Source: Paraburkholderia humisilvae
Lineage (GTDB): Bacteria; Pseudomonadota; Gammaproteobacteria; Burkholderiales; Burkholderiaceae
Direction: 5' to 3'
NCBI RefSeq assembly: GCF_902859855.1
Contig: NZ_CADIKH010000023.1
Coordinates: 1-64,000 of the forward strand
Length of the DNA stretch: 64,000 nucleotides
Below, piece by piece: positions 1 through 7,804 of this stretch. Below the pieces are notes generated by a model. It was given only the letters and a program-made list of their open reading frames with translations, had not been told where the DNA came from and did not search any database. Position 1 is the stretch's first letter. Each line of letters starts with the position of its first letter. Both the position numbers and the translations under genes were made by a program.

Positions 1-959
1 CGCTGAACCAGTACACGGTGGCGGCGGGACGGAGCGCGACGTACGACCTGAACGGCAACCTGACGGGCGACGGGGTGTGGACGTACGCCTATGACCTCGA
101 TAACCGGCTGAAAACGGCGAGCCGTGCGGGCACCACTGCGACGCTGGCGTATGACCCGGAAGGGCGGCTGGTGAAGACGACGGTGAACGGCACGGATACC
201 AGCCTGCTGTATGACGGGCAGAACCTGGCGGCGGAATACGGCAGCGCGGGAACGCTGACGCGACGGTATGTGTTCGGGCCTGGGGTGGATGCGCCGCTGG
301 TGCAGTACGAAGGGGCGGGGACCACGTCGAAGAGCTGGCTGTATGCGAACCAGCAGGGCAGCGTGGTGGCGGTGGCCAACAGCACGGGCGCGACGACGGG
401 TGGGGTGGGGTATGGACCGTTCGGAGAGACCGATGGCACATTGCCGACCCGCTTCGGGTACACGGGGCAGCAGTATCTGGCGGCGCTGGGTCTGTACTAT
501 TACAAGGCGCGGATGTATTCGCCGGGGTTGGGGAGGTTCCTGTAGACGGATCCGGTGGGGTATCAGGATGATCTGAACTGGTATGCGTATGTGGGGAATA
601 ATCCGGTCAATCTGACGGATCCGGGCGGGCTGATTGCGTCGGCGTCGGGGAACTTTGCGAGCAGTTCGGCGGCGGCGCCGGCCACGGCACCGAAGCTTGA
701 TACGCCAGCGTTCAGCATGCCTGCGGCGGCAACGAGTTCGGGCGCGATTCAGGTTGCGGCTCGTAATGTTAAATCGACGGGAAATCCGCCTGGTGTTCCT
801 ATATTTAATCCAAACGGCCTTGATGTAGATTACATCGACAGCGCCGGCAATTTGTCAGCTCAGTACCATGAAAGTCATGGTGAAGCCCATGGTCACAATT
901 TCTGGGACGGAAAGCGTGACCCGGCCCATCTGCCGATGTCGCCTATACCATATCGGTGA
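1..959 (+). pseudogene. RHS-repeat protein, 3' part, interrupted by an amber codon; carries a C-terminal toxin-like tip
   Basis: The reading frame enters from upstream of the window (first full codon at 3) and shows YD/RHS repeats such as AYDLDNRLKTASRAG and YDPEGRLVKTT. The conserved RHS core end is present as LGRFL, then TAG at 543-545, then TDPVGYQDDLNWYAYVGNNP and DPGG in the same frame. The normal family motif is RFLQTDP, so TAG stands where a Gln codon (CAG) is expected: one transition. After DPGG a variable tip of about 110 residues runs to the stop at 957-959. It has an Ala/Ser/Pro-rich part and a His-rich end (YHESHGEAHGHNF, HLPMSPIPY) that I cannot assign to a named toxin family. 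RHS proteins normally encase and deliver C-terminal toxins. Here the tip could only be made by amber read-through or by reinitiation at GTG 555. An immunity-like gene follows 19 bp later. Confidence 0.85.
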
Positions 960-978
960 ATTGATTTAGGGAGTAGCA

Positions 979-1458
979 ATGAACTCATCAGAAAACACAT
1001 TTGGCTGGGAAATTGCGCGGTACGGAAAATTACTCTTAAACGTGCTCGGTGAATATCCCTCATTTCATGATTCATCAATTCGGAGCTTCTGTATGCGACG
1101 AGCGAGGCGTTCCTTGGTTGACGACAAAGGCAGCCCATTGCCGCCGGGGTGTGATAGAGACCTTGTTGATCTGACGCTAGAGATCGCCCACAATCGCTAT
1201 GGGCCACGACCGTCTGAAGGCAACTCAGATTACCTGGTTACCGTGAATTTACTGAATATCACGACAGGGGAAATCGATATAAACGCGATGTTGGAAGAGG
1301 CTTGGATTCGGGACATTAACCTTGTCAAAATGGACGATGGGTTGGTTAGATTTGACCTGAATCCGAACCTTGGCTTGGATCTCGTTGTGACGTGTCATGA
1401 AGTTATCGTCGAGTCGATTCAGCCTTATGATCGGGATACGCTTTACCGCGTCGAATAG
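979..1458 (+). CDS. Imm50-like immunity protein for the RHS tip
   Basis: The protein has 159 residues. It starts with ATG behind AGGGAG, 19 bp after the RHS tip stop, which is the usual toxin-immunity spacing. The N-terminal motif YPSFHDSSIRSF, alternating beta-strand-like segments (LTLEIAHNRYG, YLVTVNLLNITTGEI) and the closing stretch VVTCHEVIVESIQPY resemble the Imm50 immunity family. This is recognition by eye only. The expected role is to bind and neutralise the cognate RHS tip in the cytoplasm. The gene is intact although the toxin gene has an amber codon. Its base composition is clearly more AT-rich than the flanking chromosome, typical of horizontally exchanged toxin/immunity cassettes. 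A hairpin terminator follows at 1490-1511. Confidence 0.65.
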   Translation: MNSSENTFGWEIARYGKLLLNVLGEYPSFHDSSIRSFCMRRARRSLVDDKGSPLPPGCDRDLVDLTLEIAHNRYGPRPSEGNSDYLVTVNLLNITTGEIDINAMLEEAWIRDINLVKMDDGLVRFDLNPNLGLDLVVTCHEVIVESIQPYDRDTLYRVE

Positions 1459-1489
1459 AGTCAACCTGTTCGAACTGATCGTTGAGAAC

Positions 1490-1516
1490 AAGGGCCGCTG
1501 TCGCGGCCCTTCATGT
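1490..1516. terminator. Hairpin terminator between the immunity gene and symE
   Basis: AAGGGCCGC (1490-1498), loop TGTC, GCGGCCCTT (1503-1511), followed by a weakly T-rich stretch. It lies between two convergent genes and could serve both. Confidence 0.6.
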
Positions 1517-1517
1517 T

Positions 1518-1751
1518 TCATGCTGGCGTAATGACGAGCCGCTGATGCTCGACGGTGATGCGCACGCGGGAGCGTGGCGCAAAGCCGGCGGTCTCGATCC
1601 ACCGCCCGGAGAGCTTCATCCACGGATAGAGCGGCGGTTCCCTGCGCGGATGGAAGGGCGTGCGCGCCGGTTTCTGGTATCGCCATGACTGCTGGATGGT
1701 GACAAAGCGTTCGGTGACGGGTGGACGTGCCTTATGATGGGCGTTAGCCAT
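1518..1751 (-). CDS. SymE-family toxin
   Basis: The protein has 77 residues. The C-terminal half (LYPWMKLSGRWIETAGF, then VRITVEHQRLVITPA) is the SymE toxin domain, an AbrB-like fold. In E. coli SymE is an SOS-induced toxin controlled by the antisense RNA SymR, which overlaps the symE 5' end; its action has been described as RNA cleavage or nucleoid condensation. I chose ATG at 1749-1751 because AAGGAG sits 6-7 bases upstream on the minus strand and the family domain begins soon after. Longer readings upstream run through the remains of another gene. It lies beside an RHS toxin cassette, a setting I have the impression is common for SymE homologues in Burkholderiaceae (from memory, not checked). 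Confidence 0.8.
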   Translation of the reverse strand: MANAHHKARPPVTERFVTIQQSWRYQKPARTPFHPRREPPLYPWMKLSGRWIETAGFAPRSRVRITVEHQRLVITPA

Positions 1752-1848
1752 GATCAACTCCTTGAGTGAGCTGGTGGTGGTCAGCGGGCCGTATGGGTTG
1801 CCGCCCATGCGGTCCGCGCTTTTACTGCGGTACTTCCCCTTCCTTCCT

Positions 1849-2101
1849 TTACCGGCTTGCGCCGGGGCTGCGTCGTGCGGCGGTCTTCCTGGCGGCGGGT
1901 GCCGGTCGTGCTGAATCCCATCGCCTCGTCTGGTACTTGATGATGAGGCTCTCGACGACTTCCCTGATGACGGCGCGCTCGTCGTCGGAGAGCTGCTGGA
2001 CGGCCTCGAACTGCAGGGCGAGGTCATCGGAAGGCAGACGTTCTCCCTCCTCAAAAAGTAGCCAGTCGGTCGTGATGGCGAAGGTGACCTGCCCGGTTTT
2101 C
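1849..2101 (-). pseudogene. XRE-type regulator remnant, C-terminal part only
   Basis: On the minus strand one frame reads TGQVTFAITTDWLLFEEGER, then LPSDDLALQFEAVQQLSDDE, then RAVIREVVESLIIKYQTRRW, ending at a TAA (1849-1851). This matches the post-HTH part of small XRE-family regulators: the 'STDWLLF' helix, an acidic linker and a closing 'ESLIIKYQTRRW'. The helix-turn-helix itself is missing. The frame is closed upstream by TAG at 2102-2104 and no start or N-terminal sequence is present, so the gene is truncated at about 2102. It ends about 100 bp upstream of the symE start, on the same strand, so the intact form could once have regulated symE. Confidence 0.7.
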
Positions 2102-2106
2102 TAAGG

Positions 2107-2280
2107 CCACTCGGTTCTAGCAATAACGGCCACACGCCGCAATCCGTATCGTTCAGTGAAAGTCACGCGACGTCGCGCGGCGGATTCGTGTCGGCACTCG
2201 GCGGTGGAGGGGACGGCGGCGGTGGAAATGGCGGCGGAGGCGGGCATGGATCCGGCGGCGGATTCCCTGAACCTTCTTGA
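2107..2280 (+). pseudogene. Glycine-rich C-terminal remnant of an unknown protein
   Basis: One plus-strand frame (open from 2062 without any ATG) ends in a biased tail: SRGGFVSALGGGGDGGGGNG followed by GGGGHGSGGGFPEPS and TGA at 2278-2280. There is no start codon or ribosome site, and the frame overlaps the truncated end of the XRE remnant. It looks like the last piece of a gene whose front was deleted at about 2100-2115. I do not recognise the family. Confidence 0.4.
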
Positions 2281-2389
2281 GCTACAGGATTTGCCCCGCA
2301 CGATGCATCGTTAGCCTCTTGCCCGCCCCGCCAATGCTATCCTCTCATCCGCCTCAACCCCTCCGCGCCTTCACGCGCACTCCCCATCA

Positions 2390-3307
2390 ATGACGAAACT
2401 GATCAAACGCGCTTCCGCCGAAGCGCGTGCCTTCCGCCACAACCGCGACGACGCGCACGCGTCGCGCCAAAAGCTGCATCGCAAGAACCGCCACGCATCG
2501 AGCATCGAAGACTATCCGGAAGACGCCCCGCAAATCGAAGCCCTGCGCAAACCCCGTTTCGCCCCCGTTACCTTCTCGGAAGAAAGCGGCGTGCGCTATC
2601 TGCACTTCGGCACGGAATGGGTGCAGGGCGCGATGCGTCTTCGCAAACCCGATCATCTCGAACTCGAATACGCGCAACAGATGATGGCGTGGCTTCTGTT
2701 CCTCGAAACTCCGGCGCGCATCGTGCAACTGGGCCTCGGTTCGGCCGCGCTCACCAAATTTGCGCATCGTTTCCTCAAGCGCGCGAAAGTCGAAGCAATC
2801 GAACTGAACCCTGCAGTGGTCGTCGCGGCCCGCACGATGTTCGAACTGCCGCCCGACGACGCGCGGCTCAGCGTGCATGAAGCCGATGCGTGGGACTTCG
2901 TCAACGACCGCGCGAATCACGGCACGATCGGTGTGATGCAAATCGATGTGTACGATGCCACCGCGCGCGGCCCGGTGCTCGACAGCGTCGCGTTCTATCG
3001 CGCAGTGCGCGCATGTCTGACACACGCGGGCATCGCGACGATCAACCTGTTCGGTGACCATCCGAGCTTCGTGCGCAATATGAAGCGTCTGAACGAAGCA
3101 TTCGACAGCCGTGTGGTTGCATTGCCCGAAGTGCACGAGGGCAATCGCATTGCCATCGCGTTTTCGGGGCCGCCGCTTCAGGTGCCGTTCGCGATGCTGC
3201 AGCAGCGCGCGAAGCTGATCGAAAAGACACTCGGCCTGCCCGCGCGCCAATGGCTGAAAGGGCTGCAAGCATCGACCGGACAGAACGGCGCGGCATTTAC
3301 GATCTGA
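2390..3307 (+). CDS. Spermidine-synthase-like methyltransferase-fold protein
   Basis: The protein has 305 residues. It has the class I Rossmann core of spermidine synthases: a glycine motif VQLGLGSAALTKF (about 113-125), a strand ending in an acidic residue VEAIELNP (about 134-141), DAWDFV and then MQIDVYD. Spermidine synthases move an aminopropyl group from decarboxylated SAM to putrescine. This protein belongs to the divergent branch found in Burkholderia, with a basic N-terminal extension (about 50 residues rich in Lys/Arg/His) before the fold. I did not see the classical GGGDG motif; it is replaced by GLGSA, so true aminopropyl transfer is uncertain. It stands alone, followed by a 344-bp gap with a promoter for the next operon. 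Confidence 0.7.
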   Translation: MTKLIKRASAEARAFRHNRDDAHASRQKLHRKNRHASSIEDYPEDAPQIEALRKPRFAPVTFSEESGVRYLHFGTEWVQGAMRLRKPDHLELEYAQQMMAWLLFLETPARIVQLGLGSAALTKFAHRFLKRAKVEAIELNPAVVVAARTMFELPPDDARLSVHEADAWDFVNDRANHGTIGVMQIDVYDATARGPVLDSVAFYRAVRACLTHAGIATINLFGDHPSFVRNMKRLNEAFDSRVVALPEVHEGNRIAIAFSGPPLQVPFAMLQQRAKLIEKTLGLPARQWLKGLQASTGQNGAAFTI

Positions 3308-3456
3308 ACGGCCTCCGAAAGGTTCAGCGACGGGCGGGTCCAGATGCAACGACTCGGCCCGCTCGCACGCTATCTTTCCTTACGCAGCCTCGCTTGACTG
3401 CTCGTTTGGCACTAGCCCGCTGACTAATGAGCGTCAACGCTCCGGGTCCTCCCGGC

Positions 3457-3484
3457 TTGACCGGTTATTCAACGCTCCTATACT
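3457..3484 (+). promoter_or_regulatory. Sigma-70 promoter for DUF3311-mctP
   Basis: TTGACC (3457-3462), 16-base spacer, TATACT (3479-3484). This gives a leader of about 160 bases before the ATG at 3652. Apart from this promoter I see nothing else in the 3308-3651 gap. Confidence 0.6.
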
Positions 3485-3651
3485 CTTTCGATGCTTTCGG
3501 GGCGCCCGCAGGCGGGCCGCCCGCGCTTAGCCTCGCGGACCATCGCCCGTCGAACGCGGGCCACATCACAATTTAAAAGCAACGACGTTGCATGGGACCC
3601 GAGTCAGCGCTCAAGCGCTCATTTGGGGCGACCAATAAAAGAGGAGACGTC

Positions 3652-3927
3652 ATGGCTCACGACGCCGACGCCAAAGCCAAAACAAACACCGTACCCAATG
3701 CCAATCAGTCCAGCAAACACTGGCTGTGGCTTCTATTGCTTCCCTGGATCGCGATGATCTGGGTGCCGTCCTACAACAGGATCGAACCGCAGCTGTTCGA
3801 CTTTCCGTTCTTCTACTGGTACCAGTTGCTGTGGGTGTTGATTAGCGCAGTCATCACGGCGCTCGTCTACTTCAAGACAAAAACGAAAACGAAAGCGAAG
3901 TCGCGTTCGCCAGGAGATGCACGATGA
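3652..3927 (+). CDS. DUF3311 small membrane protein, MctP partner
   Basis: The protein has 91 residues. ATG 3652 is chosen over an in-frame ATG at 3592 because GAGGAG lies 6 bases upstream of 3652. The N-terminus is polar and Lys/Asn-rich, followed by two membrane segments (about 26-45 WLWLLLLPWIAMIWVP and 57-78 FYWYQLLWVLISAVITALVY) and a basic KTKTKTKAK tail. This is the DUF3311 layout. Such proteins are found directly upstream of MctP-type sodium:solute symporters, as here, where its stop overlaps the mctP start (ATGA at 3924-3927), implying translational coupling. It is probably an accessory subunit of the transporter in the inner membrane. Confidence 0.85.
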   Translation: MAHDADAKAKTNTVPNANQSSKHWLWLLLLPWIAMIWVPSYNRIEPQLFDFPFFYWYQLLWVLISAVITALVYFKTKTKTKAKSRSPGDAR

Positions 3928-5474
3928 ATGCGATCGCAACCTTCGTCTTTGTGCTGTTCTTTATCGGCGTGACGATACTCGGTTTTATCGCTGCTCACTG
4001 GCGCCGCGGCGATCTCGCGCATCTCGAAGAGTGGGGCCTTGGTGGCCGGCGCTTCGGCACGATCGTCACGTGGTTTCTGCTGGGCGGCGATCTCTACACC
4101 GCCTATACGTTCGTTGCGGTGCCCGCGCTCGTGTTCGGCGCTGGCGCGACCGGCTTTTTTGCATTGCCTTACACGATCCTGATCTACCCGTTCGCGTTCG
4201 TCGTATTCCCGAAACTGTGGACCATCGCAAAACGCCACGGCTATGTGACGTCCGCCGACTTCGTCAACGCACGATACGGCAGCCGCATGCTCGCGCTGGC
4301 AGTGGCGCTCACCGGTATCGTCGCGACGATGCCATATATCGCGCTGCAACTGGTCGGCATCGAAGTGGTGATCGGCGCGCTCGGCTTCGATACGACCGGC
4401 TTCGTCGGTGACTTGCCGTTGATCATCGCGTTTGCGATTCTTGCCGCCTATACGTACACGTCGGGACTGCGCGCGCCGGCGATGATCGCGGTCGTCAAGG
4501 ACGTGCTGATCTACATCACGATCGCCGCTGCGATTATCTGGATTCCGCCGCAGCTGGGCGGCTTCGGCCATATCTTCGGCGCGGTGCCGCCCGAGAAACT
4601 GCTGTTGAAGTCGCCTGACGTGTCGAGCCTGAACGGCTACAGCGCCTACGCGACCCTCGCGGTCGGCTCTGCGCTCGCGCTGTTCCTGTATCCGCACTCG
4701 GTTACCGCGATACTGTCTTCGGCATCGGGCAATACGATCCGCCGCAACATGGCGATGCTGCCCGCGTACTCGCTGGTGCTGGGTCTGCTCGCGCTGCTCG
4801 GCTTTATGGCGCTCGCGGCGGGCGTGAAGGACATGCCCGAGTTCGCGCCGTACTTCAAGGCGTTCGGCCCGAACTTCGCGGTGCCCGCGTTGTTCCTGCA
4901 CTTCTTCCCGTCGTGGTTCGTCGGTGTCGCGTTTGCGGCGATCGGCATTGGCGCGCTGGTGCCGGCGGCGATCATGTCGATCGCGGCGGCCAATCTGTAC
5001 ACGCGCAATATCCATAAGGAGTTCGTGAATCGCAACATGACTCACGAGCAGGAGACGAATATCGCGAAGCTCGTTTCGCTGATCGTCAAGGTGGGCGCGG
5101 TCGCGTTTATTCTCGGTCTGCCGCTTACGTATGCGATTCAGCTGCAACTGCTTGGCGGGATCTGGATCATCCAGACACTGCCGGCCATCGTGCTGGGCCT
5201 CTATACGCGCGTGCTCGACTACCGCGGCCTGTTGCTGGGCTGGGCGGTCGGTATTGCGACCGGCACATGGATGGCGGTCTCGCTGAAGCTGGCCAGCTCG
5301 ATCTTCACGATTCATATCGGCGGGCTCGCGATTCCGGGTTATGCGGCGGTGTGGTCGCTGATCGTGAATCTCGTCGTGTCGGTGCTGGTCAGCGTGCTGG
5401 TGCGCGCGTTCGGCATGAAGGGCGCCGAAGACCGCACCCGGCCCGAAGACTATCTGGACCCTGTCGAAGGATAA
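3924..5474 (+). CDS. mctP: Monocarboxylate transporter, sodium:solute symporter family
   Basis: The protein has 516 residues with about 13 hydrophobic segments and the SSS-family layout. The early loop LEEWGLGGRRFGTIVTWFLL and the segment GGDLYTAYTFVAVPAL are typical of this family. MctP in Rhizobium leguminosarum carries lactate, pyruvate and alanine; the assignment here rests on the overall sequence type and on the DUF3311 gene in front. Central segments include VGSALALFLYPHSVTAIL. The C-terminus is short and acidic (EDRTRPEDYLDPVEG). The start overlaps the preceding stop by ATGA. A strong hairpin terminator lies 43 bp downstream, so the operon has two genes. Confidence 0.85.
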   Translation: MNAIATFVFVLFFIGVTILGFIAAHWRRGDLAHLEEWGLGGRRFGTIVTWFLLGGDLYTAYTFVAVPALVFGAGATGFFALPYTILIYPFAFVVFPKLWTIAKRHGYVTSADFVNARYGSRMLALAVALTGIVATMPYIALQLVGIEVVIGALGFDTTGFVGDLPLIIAFAILAAYTYTSGLRAPAMIAVVKDVLIYITIAAAIIWIPPQLGGFGHIFGAVPPEKLLLKSPDVSSLNGYSAYATLAVGSALALFLYPHSVTAILSSASGNTIRRNMAMLPAYSLVLGLLALLGFMALAAGVKDMPEFAPYFKAFGPNFAVPALFLHFFPSWFVGVAFAAIGIGALVPAAIMSIAAANLYTRNIHKEFVNRNMTHEQETNIAKLVSLIVKVGAVAFILGLPLTYAIQLQLLGGIWIIQTLPAIVLGLYTRVLDYRGLLLGWAVGIATGTWMAVSLKLASSIFTIHIGGLAIPGYAAVWSLIVNLVVSVLVSVLVRAFGMKGAEDRTRPEDYLDPVEG

Positions 5475-5517
5475 GGTTTCGCGCTAACACTCCGCCCGGA
5501 CGCGAACCAAACACAGG

Positions 5518-5547
5518 AAGCCCGCAGCGTTTGCTGCGGGCTTTTTC
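5518..5547 (+). terminator. Intrinsic terminator after mctP
   Basis: AAGCCCGCAGC (5518-5528), loop GTTT, GCTGCGGGCTT (5533-5543), merging into TTTTT (5542-5546). An 11-bp perfect stem. Confidence 0.9.
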
Positions 5548-5665
5548 AATTGCATTGCGCGATGCCTGGCATCGGCCTTATTGGGCAATTCGCAAACAAA
5601 ATTAAAACGTCAACCATACATTTATATTTCATTTAACGCGTTTTCTCATACTCTGAAGCATTTGC

Positions 5666-5692
5666 TAAAGAAATTACCCTATGCGCCGTAAA
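5666..5692 (+). promoter_or_regulatory. FliA (sigma-28) promoter for the chemoreceptor gene
   Basis: TAAAGAAA (5666-5673), 11-base spacer, GCCGTAAA (5685-5692), against the FliA consensus TAAAGTTT-N11-GCCGATAA. It lies in an AT-rich stretch 44 bases before the chemoreceptor start, on the correct strand. Confidence 0.7.
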
Positions 5693-5736
5693 TAGTAGCG
5701 TTGCAGAAATAGATATCAGGCCTCGGGGAATAGCTA

Positions 5737-7602
5737 ATGCGTATTTCGATCAAATTGCGCCTTGCACTCGCAATGGCGCTGCTTTCGGTGCTTTTGCTCG
5801 TCATTGGCGGCTTGGGCATCGCGGGGATGACCAGCAGTAACGACGCCAATCGCGATACCTACAGCGACCAGTTGCCGAGTGCGACCTATATCGGCGATGC
5901 GGAAATCGACTTGCAGCGCGAACGTTCGGCGCTGTTTCGTGCGGCGCTGAACCCGAGCGCACCGGATTTGCGCGGCATCATTACCCATTCGCGCGACTAC
6001 CGCACCGAAGCGCGCGCGGCACTCGACAACTACATGAAGTTGCCGCGCACGCCTGAAGAAGACCAGCTTGCGCGCGACGTGCTTCAGAAGCGCACGGCGA
6101 TGGACGACGGGCTCGATGCGTTCGGCAATGCGCTGCTCGGTGGCGACGGCGCGCAGATCATGAAGGCGACGCTATCGAACAACGACCTGTACGCGGCGTA
6201 CCACGACGCAAGCGCGAAGCTGAGGGCGTATCAGTACTCGGCGGCCAAGGAAAACTTCACCGCGCAAGAGCACACGTTTGCGTTGTTCCGGATCATCACG
6301 TTGGTCGCCATGGCGCTCGGGGTGATCACCGCGAGCGGCAGCTTCGTGAGCCTGCGTGGCGCGATCTCGCATCCGCTTGTCGATGCGTTGTCGCATTTCG
6401 ACCAGATCGCGCAAGGTGATCTGACGCGCTCGATTCGCTTGAAGTCGCGCGATGAAATGGGCCTGCTGATGCAAGGCATCGCGAACATGCAGGAGCGTCT
6501 GCTGCAGACCGTGCGCAATGTGCGCAACGGCAGCGAAGCAATTGCGACCGCGACGCGGCAGATGGCGGCCGGCAACGTCGACCTGTCCGCGCGCACCGAA
6601 CAGCAGGCCGCTTCGCTGCAGGAAACCGCGGCGAGCATGGAAGAGCTGACGTCGACGGTCAAGCACAATGCGGACAACGCGCAGCAGGCGAGCCAGCTGG
6701 CGGCGACCGCGCGGCATGTCACGGTGGAAGGCAATCAGATCGTCAGCCAGGTCGTCGACACGATGAACGGCATCGGCGACAGCTCCGGCAAGATCGCCGA
6801 AATCACCAGCATCATCGAAGGTATTGCGTTTCAGACCAATATTCTTGCATTGAACGCGGCAGTCGAAGCAGCGCGCGCCGGCGAAAACGGCCGCGGCTTT
6901 GCCGTGGTCGCGGCGGAAGTGCGTTCACTCGCGCAACGCTCGAGCTCGGCCGCGAAGGAGATCAAGGATCTGATCGGCACGTCGGTCGATCGCGTACGCA
7001 CGGGCACTGAGCTTGTCGCGCGCGCGGGCAGTACGATGCAGCAGATCAGCCAGTCGATCGAACGCGTGCATGACATCGTCGGCGAGATTGCGGCCGCGTC
7101 GCACGAGCAGAGCCGCGGCATCGAACAGGTGAACCAGGCGATTTCGCAAATGGATCATGTCACGCAGCAGAACGCGGCGCTGGTCGAAGAGGCGGCCGCG
7201 GCGGCGGCTTCGCTCGAAGATCAGGCGAGCAATCTGCGCGCGGCGGTGGTGAGCTTCAAGGTCGAGCAGGGCGGCGACACGGGCGCGCTTGCGACGCAGC
7301 GCGTAGCGCGTCCGGCTGTGGCGCCGACGCGCTCCGCAACGTCGGCAATGTCGCCTACGTTCGCAACGTCCTCTCCGTCCTCTCCGTCCTCTCCGACCGT
7401 TACGTCCGTTACGTCCGTTACGTCCGTTACGTCCGCCACGACGCCGGTCCGCGCCGCGCGGCGCGTGGTTCCGGCCGGCGCTGCGACGGCCGTCGGCTCC
7501 GCCGAAGCGGCGAGCACTTTCGCTGCACCTGCCATCGAGCTTGCTGCCCAACCTGTGGCACGCGCGCCGGCAGCGGCCGACCAGGACTGGACCGCCTTCT
7601 AG
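5737..7602 (+). CDS. Methyl-accepting chemotaxis protein
   Basis: The protein has 621 residues. Transmembrane segment 1 is at about 9-31, followed by a periplasmic ligand-binding region of about 150 residues with four-helix-bundle character, transmembrane segment 2 at about 184-207, HAMP at about 208-262, and the cytoplasmic signalling coiled coil. The hairpin tip, at about 360-400, contains EGIAFQTNILALNAAVEAAR and GRGFAVVAAEVRSLAQRS. The C-terminus ends in DWTAF, the pentapeptide type (xWxxF) that tethers CheR and CheB for adaptation. Between the coiled coil and the tether is an unstructured Ser/Thr/Val/Ala/Pro linker of about 90 residues with a 9-bp tandem repeat. It stands alone with its own sigma-28-type promoter, so it should be expressed with the flagellar regulon. 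The ligand is unknown. Confidence 0.92.
   Translation: MRISIKLRLALAMALLSVLLLVIGGLGIAGMTSSNDANRDTYSDQLPSATYIGDAEIDLQRERSALFRAALNPSAPDLRGIITHSRDYRTEARAALDNYMKLPRTPEEDQLARDVLQKRTAMDDGLDAFGNALLGGDGAQIMKATLSNNDLYAAYHDASAKLRAYQYSAAKENFTAQEHTFALFRIITLVAMALGVITASGSFVSLRGAISHPLVDALSHFDQIAQGDLTRSIRLKSRDEMGLLMQGIANMQERLLQTVRNVRNGSEAIATATRQMAAGNVDLSARTEQQAASLQETAASMEELTSTVKHNADNAQQASQLAATARHVTVEGNQIVSQVVDTMNGIGDSSGKIAEITSIIEGIAFQTNILALNAAVEAARAGENGRGFAVVAAEVRSLAQRSSSAAKEIKDLIGTSVDRVRTGTELVARAGSTMQQISQSIERVHDIVGEIAAASHEQSRGIEQVNQAISQMDHVTQQNAALVEEAAAAAASLEDQASNLRAAVVSFKVEQGGDTGALATQRVARPAVAPTRSATSAMSPTFATSSPSSPSSPTVTSVTSVTSVTSATTPVRAARRVVPAGAATAVGSAEAASTFAAPAIELAAQPVARAPAAADQDWTAF
7396..7434 (+). repeat. 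9-bp tandem repeat inside the chemoreceptor linker
   Basis: Four copies of CCGTTACGT encode repeated Thr-Ser-Val. Just upstream is a related run of TCTCCGTCC units (about 7370-7395) encoding Ser/Pro. In-frame slippage would change linker length only. Confidence 0.85.
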
Positions 7603-7698
7603 CCGCACGCGCGGCGCGCGAGCAACGGCGGTATTGCATCCGTCATCAGGCGCGACAGGTCCGCGCCTGATTCCAGCGCCGGATCCCGGCGCCTGGTT

Positions 7699-7740
7699 CA
7701 AACCGCTTCGCTCAAACCGCTTCGCTCAAACCGCTTCGTT
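7699..7740 (+). repeat. 14-bp tandem repeat, three copies
   Basis: CAAACCGCTTCGCT twice, then CAAACCGCTTCGTT, in the gap between the chemoreceptor and the dehydrogenase operon. No known element recognised. Confidence 0.85.
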
Positions 7741-7804
7741 CAACATCACGCAACGGTAAAACGCCGGTGCGCTATCCCCGCCATTTGACGACCCACGCTA
7801 TCCG

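Noticed and set aside
555..959. Separate gene starting at GTG 555
   Set aside because: It is in the same frame as the RHS core and continues a conserved RHS motif, so it is treated as the downstream part of an interrupted gene; reinitiation is discussed as a finding.
1518..2135. 205-codon version of the SymE reading frame
   Set aside because: The upstream 128 codons run out of frame over the XRE remnant; a clear ribosome site supports the 77-residue form.
3867..5315. Long minus-strand open frame (482 codons) opposite mctP
   Set aside because: Its translation is a low-complexity Arg/His/Gln/Asp pattern typical of the antisense frame of a GC-rich membrane gene; mctP itself has full family features.
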